Source: Lachnospiraceae bacterium
GTDB lineage: Bacteria; Bacillota; Clostridia; Lachnospirales; Lachnospiraceae
Direction of reading: 5' to 3'
Length of the DNA: 64,000 nt
NCBI GenBank assembly: GCA_024684055.1
Contig: JAIKXN010000239.1
Location: 96,325-160,324 of the forward strand
Of the stretch, positions 43,320-52,897 are shown piece after piece. The notes beneath the pieces were generated by a model. It searched no databases. It had not been told where the DNA came from and saw only the letters and a program-made list of their open reading frames with translations. The stretch's first letter is position 1. Each line of letters opens with the position of its first letter. The position numbers and the translations under genes are program-made.

Positions 43320-44852
43320 ATGAACAAGAAAGTCTTTTTCACAATTTTATCAAGTGTCGGAATATTACTTGCGGGCGGTATTGCTCTTGCCACTTATACG
43401 GTTGGCAGAGCAGATACCGTCAGCGAGGATTTTCAGATGGAAAAAAACACGCTGGTAAAATATTACGGAAAAGATGAAACATGTGTAATTCCTGAAAGCA
43501 CCAAAAAAATCGCTTCAGCTGCTTTTGAAGGAAACGATTCGGTTAAAAAGATCGTAATTCCCAAAGGAGTGGAAGAGATAGGATATAATGCTTTTGCGGA
43601 AATGAGCAGTCTTGAAAGAGTTATTATTCCGGATAACGTTACAAAACTCGGAGCTTCGGCTTTTGCAAACTGCGAAAACCTGAAAGAAGTTTATATCGGT
43701 GCTTCTCTATGCGAAATCGGTTCATGTCCTTTTGCGGGATGCGAATCGCTTACGGATCTGGAAGTCAGTGACAATAACAAATATCTTACAAGTATCGACA
43801 ATATTCTTTATTCCGCGGACAGAACCGTTTTATATGAGATGGTTCCTTCGAGAGAAAAGAACTTCTATGTTTTCCCCGATTCGGTATCTGCAATTTCTCC
43901 CTATGCATTCTGGGGATGCGATAATCTTGAACACACAATAGTATCTGATTCCGTTAAGGTTATTCCACCTTACGCTTTTTCAGGTGCTCATAATTTAAAG
44001 AGCGTTACTCTCAGTTTCAATACCCAGGAAATATCGCTTAAAGCGTTTGAAAACTGTGAAAAACTTGAACAGGTTTATATTCCCGATTCGGTCACATTTA
44101 TCAGTGATTCCGCATTTGACGGATGTCCCAAAGTTTCTCTTTATGTTTCAGCATTGTCCCAGGGCGAAAAATATGCTCAGAATAAAGAACTCAATACGAT
44201 ATATGAACCCAAATACGATTTGAATCTTGCTTCTGTTTTAAGGAATGAGTATGCAGCGGATGCTTCCGAAAAAAGAAATGAAGCGGCAAAAGAGGAAGAA
44301 GAAATATATTTTGATATTTCCAAGGATGATTCTCTGGGTGCGGCTATAGTTGTCAACAACGAGGCCGTTGTTTTGATGGATCCTTATAAAATCCAGATTC
44401 AAAAGAATGCTTCCTCTGATAACAACGAGGCAGAAACGGATTTTAATGCTATTTTAACAAGCAACATGGATAATAATATCATTCCCGAAAATCTTTTTTA
44501 TCTCAAATCCGATCTGACTGAGATTTCCATTCCGGAAAATACCAAATATATAGGAAAATTTGCTTTTTCAAGAACAGGACTTAAAAAAGTTGTCATTCCC
44601 GAAGGCGTTCGTTCCGTTGGTTTCGGTGCATTTTATCACTGTGACGACTTAAGTGAAGTTATTATTCCGGACTCCGTTACCGAGATCGAACCTCAGGCTT
44701 TCGAGAAAACGGCATGGATGGAAGAGTGGTATAAAAACGGAGAAAGCGATTATCTTATTGTCGGCGACGGCATTCTTATAGCATATAAAGGCAAAAAGGA
44801 AGATTACGTAAAACCCGAAAATGTTAAATCTGTCTCTTGCGATATTGACTAG
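43320..44852 (+). CDS. Secreted BspA-like LRR protein without wall anchor
   Basis: A 510-residue protein starting three bases after the anchored LRR gene. It has a signal peptide (MNKKVFFTILSSVGILLAGG...), then leucine-rich repeats of the BspA type in two blocks (about 55-290 and 395-505) separated by an acidic linker with a ISKDDSLGAAIVV segment. It ends in the middle of what looks like the next repeat (DGILIAYKGKKEDYVKP then a short unrelated tail CDID) and lacks a sorting signal or membrane anchor. It may be truncated by an old mutation, or be a secreted partner of the anchored protein. Confidence 0.88.
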   Translation: MNKKVFFTILSSVGILLAGGIALATYTVGRADTVSEDFQMEKNTLVKYYGKDETCVIPESTKKIASAAFEGNDSVKKIVIPKGVEEIGYNAFAEMSSLERVIIPDNVTKLGASAFANCENLKEVYIGASLCEIGSCPFAGCESLTDLEVSDNNKYLTSIDNILYSADRTVLYEMVPSREKNFYVFPDSVSAISPYAFWGCDNLEHTIVSDSVKVIPPYAFSGAHNLKSVTLSFNTQEISLKAFENCEKLEQVYIPDSVTFISDSAFDGCPKVSLYVSALSQGEKYAQNKELNTIYEPKYDLNLASVLRNEYAADASEKRNEAAKEEEEIYFDISKDDSLGAAIVVNNEAVVLMDPYKIQIQKNASSDNNEAETDFNAILTSNMDNNIIPENLFYLKSDLTEISIPENTKYIGKFAFSRTGLKKVVIPEGVRSVGFGAFYHCDDLSEVIIPDSVTEIEPQAFEKTAWMEEWYKNGESDYLIVGDGILIAYKGKKEDYVKPENVKSVSCDID

Positions 44853-44865
44853 TTTCATCTATAAT
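44837..44865 (+). promoter_or_regulatory. Promoter of the citrate synthase-isocitrate dehydrogenase cluster
   Basis: TTGCGA (44837-44842), 17-base spacer, perfect TATAAT (44860-44865). The -35 box lies inside the last codons of the preceding LRR gene. Confidence 0.55.
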
Positions 44866-44901
44866 AGACTCTGTTTTATGGATGAGAAAGAAGGTAGAAA
44901 T

Positions 44902-46329
44902 ATGAAAAAGAGTCAGAATCCGAACAACGAGGGTTTCCAGAATCGTCCGATTTCTTTGAACCCCCGCAACAATCTTCTTTCGATTGAAGAGCACATGTAT
45001 ATCCTTGAAGACGTTGAAAAACCCAATGTTTTCAGAAACATGTTTCCCTATTCGGAAGTTCCCAAAATTCCCTTTAATGACAGGATAGTACCTCACAATA
45101 TGCCCAAAGAGATTTGGATAACCGATACTACATTCAGAGACGGTCAGCAGTCCAGAGCTCCTTATTCGACTGAGCAGATTGTGACTATATTTGATTATCT
45201 TCATAAACTCGGCGGCCCTAACGGCATGATCCGTGCCAGTGAATTTTTCCTTTATTCGAAAAAAGACAGGGATGCTGTTGTTAAATGTATGGAAAGGGGC
45301 TATAAATTCCCCGAAGTTACAAGCTGGATAAGAGCAAGCGAAAAAGACTTTAAGCTTGTAAAGGAAATAGGTATGAAAGAAACAGGTATTCTTGTTTCCT
45401 GTTCCGATTATCATATTTTCTTAAAGCTTAAAATGACACGAAGAGAAGCTCTTGAACATTATCTTTCGATTGTTCGCCAGTGCCTTGACTGCGGAATTTC
45501 CCCGAGATGCCATCTTGAAGATATAACAAGATCCGATATTTACGGTTTTGTTGTTCCTTTCTGTATGGAACTTATGAAACTGATGGATGAATATAAAATC
45601 CCCGTTAAGATTCGTCTTTGCGATACAATGGGATATGGTGTAAATTTCCCGGGAGCAGTTATTCCCCGAAGTGTTCAGGGTATCATTTATGCTTTGCATG
45701 TTAATGCAGGCGTTCCTCATGATATGCTTGAATGGCACGGACACAATGACTTTTACAAGGCCGTTGCAAATTCAACTACAGCCTGGTTATATGGCTGCGC
45801 AGGAATTAATACATCGCTTTTCGGTATCGGTGAGAGAACAGGAAATACACCTCTTGAAGCCATGGTTTTTGAATATGCTCAGCTTAAAGGTGATTTAAAC
45901 GGCATGGAGACGACGGTAATAACCGAACTTGCCGAATATTACGAAAAAGAGATCGGATATCATATTCCTCCGATGACACCTTTTGTAGGAAAGAATTTCA
46001 ACGTTACAAGAGCCGGAATTCATGCGGACGGATTATTAAAGAATGAAGAAATTTATTCTATTTTCGATACCGATAAATTCCTTAACAGACCTGTAATGTG
46101 CGCTATTTCCAATACTTCCGGACTTGCGGGCATTGCTCACTGGATGAATCATCATTATCATTTAAAAGGCGATTCACAGCTTGATAAAAAAGATGAAATA
46201 GTTATTAAATTAAAAGAGTGGGTTGACAAACAGTACGAAGAAGGCAGAGTTACCGTACTTACTGATAACGAACTTGAGAATCAGATCAATGCCATATGTG
46301 AAGAATATGGCATGCCGCTCTTTATATAA
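44902..46329 (+). CDS. Re-citrate synthase-like enzyme (HMGL family)
   Basis: A 475-residue member of the isopropylmalate/homocitrate synthase family: TIM-barrel motif DTTFRDGQQ (75-83) and metal-binding WHGHND (H279, H281), plus GIGERTGNTPLE. Segments such as IRASEFFLYSKKDRDAVVKC and GILVSCSDYHIF match my recollection of the Clostridium kluyveri Re-citrate synthase, which condenses oxaloacetate with acetyl-CoA and is often misannotated as isopropylmalate synthase. Isocitrate dehydrogenase is two genes on, fitting a route to 2-oxoglutarate and glutamate. No leu genes are nearby. The ATG at 44902 follows AAGGTAG; 44878 is an alternative. Confidence 0.75.
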   Translation: MKKSQNPNNEGFQNRPISLNPRNNLLSIEEHMYILEDVEKPNVFRNMFPYSEVPKIPFNDRIVPHNMPKEIWITDTTFRDGQQSRAPYSTEQIVTIFDYLHKLGGPNGMIRASEFFLYSKKDRDAVVKCMERGYKFPEVTSWIRASEKDFKLVKEIGMKETGILVSCSDYHIFLKLKMTRREALEHYLSIVRQCLDCGISPRCHLEDITRSDIYGFVVPFCMELMKLMDEYKIPVKIRLCDTMGYGVNFPGAVIPRSVQGIIYALHVNAGVPHDMLEWHGHNDFYKAVANSTTAWLYGCAGINTSLFGIGERTGNTPLEAMVFEYAQLKGDLNGMETTVITELAEYYEKEIGYHIPPMTPFVGKNFNVTRAGIHADGLLKNEEIYSIFDTDKFLNRPVMCAISNTSGLAGIAHWMNHHYHLKGDSQLDKKDEIVIKLKEWVDKQYEEGRVTVLTDNELENQINAICEEYGMPLFI

Positions 46330-46349
46330 TAATTTTGAAAGGAATAAAT

Positions 46350-46589
46350 ATGGAATCTTATCAATATCTCAGTTATATTTTTTTGTTTGGAAGATTGGCT
46401 GTATTTGTTATTATTGTTGCTCTTTTGATCGTTTTGGGTGTTGTTCTTATTAAGGCTCGCAAAAAAAGAAGAGAAAGAACCAGACAGGCCATTCATGAAT
46501 TGTTTAACGGAAAAGAAGATGAAGGCACTGTTAGTATAAACATTGACAATTCATCAGATAATTCAGGCGATAATAACAATAATTATTAA
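46350..46589 (+). CDS. Small single-pass membrane protein, unknown function
   Basis: A 79-residue protein with one transmembrane helix (about 10-35), a basic stop-transfer segment [12 protein letters not shown] and an Asn/Asp/Ser-rich hydrophilic tail. AAAGGA (46338-46343) precedes the ATG by six bases. It lies between the citrate synthase-like and isocitrate dehydrogenase genes (20- and 38-base gaps), so it is probably co-transcribed with them. No known family is recognised. Confidence 0.7.
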   Translation: MESYQYLSYIFLFGRLAVFVIIVALLIVLGVVLIKARKKRRERTRQAIHELFNGKEDEGTVSINIDNSSDNSGDNNNNY

Positions 46590-46627
46590 TTACATTTATA
46601 TTTTTGAATCTTTATACAGAGGTGAAT

Positions 46628-47839
46628 ATGGAAAAGATTAAGATGACAACTCCGCTTGTTGAAATGGACGGAGATGAAATGACAAGAATTCTCTGGAAAA
46701 TGATCAAGGATGAACTTCTCATTCCTTATATCGATCTTAAGACGGAGTATTACGATCTCGGACTTGAAAAAAGAAACGAAACAAACGATCAGATTACAGT
46801 TGATTCTGCAAATGCTACAAAGAAATACGGAGTTGCCGTTAAATGTGCGACTATCACTCCGAATGCTGCAAGAGTAGAAGAATATAATCTTAAGGAAATG
46901 TGGAAGTCTCCCAACGGTACTATCCGTGCAATGCTTGACGGTACTGTTTTCAGAGCGCCCATTATCGTTAAAGGTATCGAACCCTGTGTAAAGAACTGGG
47001 AAAAGCCCATCACACTTGCACGTCATGCATACGGCGATGTTTATAAGAATACTGAAATCAAAGTTCCCGGACCCGGCAAGGCAGAACTCGTTTTCACCGG
47101 CGAGGACGGAACCGTAATCAGAGAAACCATTATGGATTTCAAATCAAGCGGTATTATTCAGGGTATTCACAATATCGACAAATCTATCGAATCTTTTGCA
47201 AGAGCATGCTTTAATTACGCTCTTGATACAAAGCAGGATCTCTGGTTTGCAACAAAAGATACGATTTCAAAGAAATACGATCATAATTTCAAAGATATTT
47301 TCCAGGAAATCTTTGATAAGGAATACAAAGAAAAATTCGAGGCTGCAGGAATCACATATTTCTACACTTTGATCGATGATGCCGTTGCAAGAGTTATGAA
47401 AGCAAAAGGCGGATTTATCTGGGCTTGCAAGAACTATGACGGAGACGTAATGAGCGATATGGTTTCAAGTGCTTTCGGTTCACTTGCGATGATGACATCC
47501 GTTCTTGTTTCTCCCGACGGAATTTATGAGTACGAAGCTGCTCACGGAACTGTTCAGAGACACTATTACAAGCATCTTAAAGGGGAAGAAACAAGTACCA
47601 ACTCCGTAGCTACGATATTTGCATGGACAGGTGCATTAAGAAAGAGAGGAGAACTTGACAATATTCCCGAACTCGTTAATTTTGCCAATATGCTTGAAAA
47701 GGCAACGATTCAGACTATCGAGTCAGGAAAGATGACGAAAGATCTTGCTCTTATCACTTCACTTAAGGACGTAACGGTTCTTAATTCCGAAAACTTCATC
47801 AAGGAAATCAGAAATACGCTTGATGAAATGATCAAATAG
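46628..47839 (+). CDS. icd: NADP-dependent isocitrate dehydrogenase, eukaryotic type
   Basis: Icd oxidises isocitrate to 2-oxoglutarate. The 403-residue product belongs to the eukaryotic-like homodimeric subfamily: [11 protein letters not shown] start, [16 protein letters not shown] substrate-binding segment, and [12 protein letters not shown] near the NADP site. The E. coli-type phosphorylation loop is absent. AGAGGTGA precedes the ATG at 46628. With the citrate synthase-like gene it makes an oxidative half-cycle; aconitase is not in the window. A strong terminator follows. Confidence 0.95.
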   Translation: MEKIKMTTPLVEMDGDEMTRILWKMIKDELLIPYIDLKTEYYDLGLEKRNETNDQITVDSANATKKYGVAVKCATITPNAARVEEYNLKEMWKSPNGTIRAMLDGTVFRAPIIVKGIEPCVKNWEKPITLARHAYGDVYKNTEIKVPGPGKAELVFTGEDGTVIRETIMDFKSSGIIQGIHNIDKSIESFARACFNYALDTKQDLWFATKDTISKKYDHNFKDIFQEIFDKEYKEKFEAAGITYFYTLIDDAVARVMKAKGGFIWACKNYDGDVMSDMVSSAFGSLAMMTSVLVSPDGIYEYEAAHGTVQRHYYKHLKGEETSTNSVATIFAWTGALRKRGELDNIPELVNFANMLEKATIQTIESGKMTKDLALITSLKDVTVLNSENFIKEIRNTLDEMIK

Positions 47840-47973
47840 CTTAGGCTTAAGAATATACTTAATAAAATGCGATCGGACAATAAAGTGATTCGGACTATTC
47901 CTGATGAAATGATATGACATTAAAGTAAATATCCTTTATCGATGATTTAGCATGGTAAGAAATTGTAAATCAA

Positions 47974-48006
47974 AAACCCCGAATGTTTGTTAACATTCGG
48001 GGTTTG
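47974..48006. terminator. Bidirectional terminator between icd and ABC-F gene
   Basis: Perfect 14-base-pair stem AAACCCCGAATGTT (47974-47987) / AACATTCGGGGTTT (47992-48005), loop TGTT; A- and T-runs flank both sides. The convergent ABC-F gene ends only five bases away. Confidence 0.92.
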
Positions 48007-48009
48007 GTT

Positions 48010-49929
48010 TTATGAGTTAAGTTCTTCCCATTCTTCGTATAAAGAAGAGAGCTTTTCGTTTGTTTCAGCCTGTTGTGAACAAAGTTTGTTAAGCTTGGCG
48101 GAATTTACAGCTGTTTCGGGTTTTGCCATTTCTTCTTCGAGAGAAGAGAGTTTATTCTCAAGGGCTTCGATTTTTTCCTCGATGGTTTTTATTTTATTTT
48201 CGAGTTTTCTTTTCTCGCTTTGAGCTTTCTTTTGTTCCATCCAGTCGGATTTTGAAACGGAATCATTTTCATCTTCGGTTTTAACGGTATTTACTGTATT
48301 TGATTCAACCGAAAATGCAGATAACTGATTCTTTTTCTCGAGAAAATAGTCATAATTTCCCAAATATTCAACCAGACGGCCGTTTTCCAGAGACAAAATT
48401 CTGTCAGCGGTTTTATTTATAAAATATCTGTCGTGAGATACGTAAAGACATGTGCCGGAAAAAGCGTTAAGTGCATCTTCGAGTATTGTCTTTGACGTCA
48501 TGTCAAGATGGTTTGTCGGTTCGTCAAGTACCAGAAAATTGGCTTTTGAGAGCATAATTTTTGCCAAAACAACTCTGCATTTTTCACCGCCGCTCAATAC
48601 GCCTATTTTTTTGAACACTTCATCATTTGAAAACAAAAAAGCACCGAGGGTATTTCTTATTTCCGTCTGAGTCATATCAGGGTAGGAATCCGATATTTCA
48701 TCGAATAATGTTTTGCTGTCGTCTATAACGGCCGACTGCTGATCGAAATAGCCGATAGTAACGTTGCTTCCGAATCTTATTGAAGCTTCGGTATCCGATT
48801 CAAGGTAATCGTTTATTATTTTAAGAATGGTTGTTTTGCCTGAACCATTTGCACCGATTATAGCTACATGTTCGCCTTTTTTAAGTTCGAATGAAAGATT
48901 GCTGAAAAGATTTCTTTCTTCAAAAGATTTTGAAATTCCTTTTACGCTCAAAACATCTTTTCCGCTTTCGATATCGGGCGTTAAGAAAAGTTTCATTTCG
49001 TTGTCGGCATTAACCGGCTTGTCGATAACTTCGATCTTATCGAGCATTTTCTGCCTCGAATCGGCTCTTTTTATTGATTTTTCACGGTTAAACGATCGAA
49101 GTTTCTTAATAACTTCCATCTGATGCTTAATTTCGCGCTGCTGATTCTCGTAAGCGGATGTGAGAGTTTCGGTATACTGTTCCTTTTTGGTTATGAAATC
49201 ATCGTAGTTTCCGTCAAACGAAAGAAGAGAGTTTCCGAATATTTCCATAACCTTGTTTGCGGTCTTATTTATAAAATATCTGTCATGAGATACAAATAAT
49301 ACGGCGCTTTGTACGTTCGAAAGATAACTTTCAAGCCATTCCACGGACTGTATATCCAGATAGTTGGTAGGCTCGTCGAGAAGAATGAGATCGGGCTTTG
49401 TAAGAAGTATCTTACCAAGCATAAGTCTTGTTCTTTCGCCGCCGGAGAGAAGATTGACCGTCTTTTCCCTGTCGTCTGTAAACTTAAGGCCGTTTAATAC
49501 GCCGTTGATTTCGGATTTATATGTATAGCCGCCTTTTTTATCAAATATTTCAGTAAGAGAATGGTATTTATTCATATAATCATCCATTTCTTCCGAAGAT
49601 ACATTTTTAAGATTTTCTTCCATAAGGCGTATACGGTTTTCCATCTCGATTAAGTCTTTTTTGCAGTCGAGAAGTTCTTCATATACTGATTTGGTCGAGT
49701 TAAAATCCTGATTTTGAGCCACGTAACCTGTGGTACAGTCCTTTTTAAAGACGATTTCACCTGAATCGGGAGTGTGTTCGCCCATAATCAGTTTAAGTAG
49801 AGTGGATTTGCCGGTGCCGTTGTCGCCGATGAGCGCACATTTTTCTTTTTCGTTTAGCAAAAATGTTATATTGTTAAGTATCGTGTTTTCACCGAATGAA
49901 AACGAAACACTGTTAAATGAAAGTATCAT
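48010..49929 (-). CDS. ABC-F family ATP-binding protein
   Basis: A 639-residue protein with two ABC ATPase domains and no membrane segments, as in ABC-F factors that act on the ribosome. Domain 1: Walker A GDNGTGKS, signature LSGGERTR, Walker B LILLDEPTNYLD. Domain 2: GANGSGKT, LSGGEKCR, LVLDEPTNHLD. Both have SHDRYFIN switches. A charged interdomain linker (about 245-310) and a C-terminal coiled coil (about 560-635) resemble B. subtilis YdiF/Uup-type proteins. Housekeeping translation or resistance roles both occur in the family; nothing here points to resistance. It is a single-gene unit with its own promoter. Confidence 0.92.
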   Translation of the reverse strand: MILSFNSVSFSFGENTILNNITFLLNEKEKCALIGDNGTGKSTLLKLIMGEHTPDSGEIVFKKDCTTGYVAQNQDFNSTKSVYEELLDCKKDLIEMENRIRLMEENLKNVSSEEMDDYMNKYHSLTEIFDKKGGYTYKSEINGVLNGLKFTDDREKTVNLLSGGERTRLMLGKILLTKPDLILLDEPTNYLDIQSVEWLESYLSNVQSAVLFVSHDRYFINKTANKVMEIFGNSLLSFDGNYDDFITKKEQYTETLTSAYENQQREIKHQMEVIKKLRSFNREKSIKRADSRQKMLDKIEVIDKPVNADNEMKLFLTPDIESGKDVLSVKGISKSFEERNLFSNLSFELKKGEHVAIIGANGSGKTTILKIINDYLESDTEASIRFGSNVTIGYFDQQSAVIDDSKTLFDEISDSYPDMTQTEIRNTLGAFLFSNDEVFKKIGVLSGGEKCRVVLAKIMLSKANFLVLDEPTNHLDMTSKTILEDALNAFSGTCLYVSHDRYFINKTADRILSLENGRLVEYLGNYDYFLEKKNQLSAFSVESNTVNTVKTEDENDSVSKSDWMEQKKAQSEKRKLENKIKTIEEKIEALENKLSSLEEEMAKPETAVNSAKLNKLCSQQAETNEKLSSLYEEWEELNS

Positions 49930-49970
49930 AAAAAATCTTCCTTATTGCCGAAGAATAACAAAACAATAAA

Positions 49971-49999
49971 ATAATATCAATTATGTCGGAGATTTGCAA
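49971..49999 (-). promoter_or_regulatory. Promoter of ABC-F gene
   Basis: On the minus strand: TTGCAA (49994-49999), 17-base spacer, TATTAT (complement of 49971-49976). About 40 bases upstream of the start codon. Confidence 0.55.
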
Positions 50000-50031
50000 T
50001 TTTTATCGTGTTTTATTGTAAAACATTTTTA

Positions 50032-50061
50032 TTGGTATTTGTGTTGCATATGTGATAAAAT
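50032..50061 (+). promoter_or_regulatory. Putative promoter of the multi-pass membrane protein gene
   Basis: TTGGTA (50032-50037), 18-base spacer, TAAAAT (50056-50061), preceded by TGTGA. It is divergent from the ABC-F promoter. Confidence 0.4.
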
Positions 50062-50094
50062 TACTATATATGGTTTTTTGGAGGTTTAAAAACA

Positions 50095-51582
50095 ATGTTT
50101 TCTGCTGTTTTTAACGAAATAAGAAGGCATAAGAAGCTTATTATCGCTTATGTTTCCGTATGCATGGTACTTGCAGTCTTTGCGTCACCTTTCTTCGGTG
50201 TTACCGAAATGAGACAGGTTTATGCAACTTCCGAGGAAGAAGCCGTTCCGGTAGGTGAGACGATTTATACTCTGACTACCATGTTTACCGGAAAGGCATT
50301 AAGAAATGTTGCCGGTTCATACGGTTCGGTAGTCGGCGTATCAGCTGAACCTTTTACGGCTCTCCTTTTCCTCGGAATAGTTGAGAATATCAATAAACTC
50401 TGCGGAAGCCCTCTTGCGATTGCGGCAACTCCCGCGGGAAATCCTTTTGTATTGCTTCTTGTGGCGGTTTTCTTCGTTGCAAGCAAACTAATGAAATCGT
50501 TTGAAACTACCAAGGTTTTCGGGCTCTGTACTCTCGGAGAACTTGAAAAATACCTTGGTCTTGTATTTATACTTGCACTCGGAATCATGAATGTTGTCGG
50601 ATTGACGGAATATTCGGTTTCAAAAGTTTCTGCGGCTGCTCAAGCTCCCTCCGGTGCAGGAGGTCAGGGAGTGGCTGCAGGTATTCTTACCGCTTTGATT
50701 TCCGTATTTTTGTCACTGGTATCCGTGGTAATTTACCTTGTGGTCAAAACCGTATTCTTCGGACTTGATGCGCTTCAGTCTTGCTTTTCGTTTATTCCTT
50801 TTTCGGGCGCTTTGTTCGAAGTATTCAAGAGTGCATTTGTTATTGTAGTTCTTTCCGTTAACGTATTTATGCCCTGGCTGGGCGTTGCAATAAATATCAT
50901 TGTATTTATTATCTGCTGCTTCCTGTTTAAATTCTTTGTTAACGTCGAAGAGTTCTTAAGAAAGATTTACATCAAACCTTTCCTTGCAAGAATGCGCGGA
51001 TTTAATGACGAAATTCCTCTTATTTTTGCAAAGGTTCCAAAGAAGATCAGAAAATACTGCGAGGCAGAGGGTATTGATTACGATCTTGCGCTTCCGGTTT
51101 ATGCTTTCAAGAAAAAAGAAGCCGAGAATTACAAGATGAAATTCATGGAAAAAGTCTGGCTGGTAAATACCGCAGAAGGTGCTGTTTTCCTTAAAAAGAA
51201 AGGAAGAAAAATTCAGAGATACAATCTTTACGGAAAAGAGAAGACTTATTTCCTCAAAAAGGATTTCCGTTTTATTGAGATCTTTTCCAATCCCGTTGAC
51301 GACAAGATTACCAAAAAGGATTTAAGGGTTATAATTTCCGTAGAGTATATCAAGAGATTTGAGGAAATCTGCGATAAACTTAAATTCGTAAATTATCATG
51401 TTTATAAAGACAATCTCAAACTTTCAAAGAAGGAACAGAGACTTCAGATAAAAGAAGAGAAGAGAGAGTTAAGAAAAGAAAAGATCAACGCATTTACGAC
51501 CAAAGCGGCAGACAAATTCAAGCCTGTTTATTTAAAAGTACGCAATGCAATCCCTTTTTTGAAGAAAAAAGAAACGGAATAA
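50095..51582 (+). CDS. Multi-pass membrane protein of unknown function
   Basis: A 495-residue protein with about six hydrophobic segments: residues 14-35 (a membrane helix or signal), 88-96/118-130, 148-163, 195-220, 245-265 and 268-285. It then has a long basic C-terminal region (about 290-495), presumably cytoplasmic, ending in a Lys/Arg/Glu-rich helix. Between helices is a Gly/Ala-rich PSGAGGQG loop. GGAGG precedes the ATG. I recognise no family, transport motif or catalytic residues. The DUF1015 gene starts 54 bases later and may be in the same transcript. Confidence 0.82.
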   Translation: MFSAVFNEIRRHKKLIIAYVSVCMVLAVFASPFFGVTEMRQVYATSEEEAVPVGETIYTLTTMFTGKALRNVAGSYGSVVGVSAEPFTALLFLGIVENINKLCGSPLAIAATPAGNPFVLLLVAVFFVASKLMKSFETTKVFGLCTLGELEKYLGLVFILALGIMNVVGLTEYSVSKVSAAAQAPSGAGGQGVAAGILTALISVFLSLVSVVIYLVVKTVFFGLDALQSCFSFIPFSGALFEVFKSAFVIVVLSVNVFMPWLGVAINIIVFIICCFLFKFFVNVEEFLRKIYIKPFLARMRGFNDEIPLIFAKVPKKIRKYCEAEGIDYDLALPVYAFKKKEAENYKMKFMEKVWLVNTAEGAVFLKKKGRKIQRYNLYGKEKTYFLKKDFRFIEIFSNPVDDKITKKDLRVIISVEYIKRFEEICDKLKFVNYHVYKDNLKLSKKEQRLQIKEEKRELRKEKINAFTTKAADKFKPVYLKVRNAIPFLKKKETE

Positions 51583-51636
51583 GGAATATTCAGTTATTCT
51601 TATTTGATAAAAAAATCAGAAAGTCGAGAAGAAAAA

Positions 51637-52875
51637 ATGGCAAAAGTTTTACCTTTTAAAGGCATCAGACCTACAGTTGAAAAATGCAGCAAAATCGCAG
51701 CGCTTCCCTATGATGTTTACAACAGAGAGGAAGCCAAGGAAGTAGTAGCGAAGAATCCGGATTCTTTCCTTGCAATCGACAGAGCGGAAACTTCTTTTCC
51801 CGATGATGTCGATACATACGATGAAAGAGTTTACAAAAAAGCTCACGACATGCTCTGGGACAGAATCGAAAAAGGCGATTTCGTAACCGAAGACAAAAAG
51901 GTCTACTATATTTACGAACTTATTATGGACGGAAGATCTCAGACCGGTATCGTTGCATGTGCTTCGATCGATGATTATATCAATAACATCATTAAAAAAC
52001 ATGAAAATACCAGAGCAGACAAGGAAGTTGACAGAATCAATCACGTTTCAGTGTGCGAAGCTCAGACAGGACCTATTTTCCTTGCATACAGATCAAACGA
52101 TACCATTAATGCCATTGTGGATAAGATCAAAAAAACTCCTGCACTTTATGATTTTACCGCCGAAGACGGTATTACACACAAGGCATGGATTATCGATAAT
52201 GAAGACGATATAAATGCCATCGGAAATGCTTTTTCGGGCATGGATTCAATTTATATTGCCGACGGTCATCACAGATGTGCATCCGCCTGCAAAGTTGGAC
52301 TTAAAAGAAGAGAAGAGAATCCTTCCTATACAGGCGATGAGGAATTTAACTATTTCCTTTCGGTTCTTTTCCCCGACGATCAGCTTATGATCATGGATTA
52401 CAACAGAGTAGTTAAAGATTTAAACGGACTTGACAGCGAATCCTTTATCAAAAAGATTGAGGAAGTTTTCGATGTGGTTAAAACTGACGATAATGCAATC
52501 AAGCCTTCGAAAAAAGGTGAAATGTCCATGTATCTTGACGGAAAATGGACTCTTTTGAATGTTAAGGACAAATTCAAATCCGACGATCCCATTCTCGGAC
52601 TTGACGTTTCCATTCTTCAAAATGAGATCTTGAAACCAGTTCTCGGAATAGAAGATCCCAAAACCGACAAGAGAATCGACTTCGTCGGAGGTATCAGAGG
52701 ATTAAAGGAACTTGAAAGAAGATGTTCCAATGACTGTGTACTTGCATTTGCGATGTATCCCACATCAATAGGCGAACTTTTCGATGTTGCCGATGCTCAT
52801 CTGCTTATGCCTCCCAAGAGTACGTGGTTCGAGCCAAAATTAAGAAGCGGTATGTTTATTCACAGCATTAAATAA
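51637..52875 (+). CDS. DUF1015 family protein
   Basis: A 412-residue protein of the DUF1015 family: PFKGIRPTVEKCSKIAALPYDVYN start, HENTRADKEVDR, IADGHHRCASA and a C-terminal FVGGIRGL and LMPPKSTWFEPKLRSG. The HHR and glutamate-rich motifs suggest an enzyme active site, but the reaction is not established. In many Clostridia this gene follows serC-serA, hinting at serine metabolism; here those partners are absent. Instead it sits between an unknown membrane protein and a branching-enzyme-like gene. The ATG at 51637 was chosen to give the conserved N-terminus; its ribosome binding site is weak. Confidence 0.88.
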   Translation: MAKVLPFKGIRPTVEKCSKIAALPYDVYNREEAKEVVAKNPDSFLAIDRAETSFPDDVDTYDERVYKKAHDMLWDRIEKGDFVTEDKKVYYIYELIMDGRSQTGIVACASIDDYINNIIKKHENTRADKEVDRINHVSVCEAQTGPIFLAYRSNDTINAIVDKIKKTPALYDFTAEDGITHKAWIIDNEDDINAIGNAFSGMDSIYIADGHHRCASACKVGLKRREENPSYTGDEEFNYFLSVLFPDDQLMIMDYNRVVKDLNGLDSESFIKKIEEVFDVVKTDDNAIKPSKKGEMSMYLDGKWTLLNVKDKFKSDDPILGLDVSILQNEILKPVLGIEDPKTDKRIDFVGGIRGLKELERRCSNDCVLAFAMYPTSIGELFDVADAHLLMPPKSTWFEPKLRSGMFIHSIK

Positions 52876-52897
52876 TAAATCCAATCAGGGGGTTACC

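Noticed and set aside
44824-45414. 196-codon minus-strand frame
   Set aside because: Antisense to the start of the citrate synthase-like gene, where conserved motifs confirm the plus strand.
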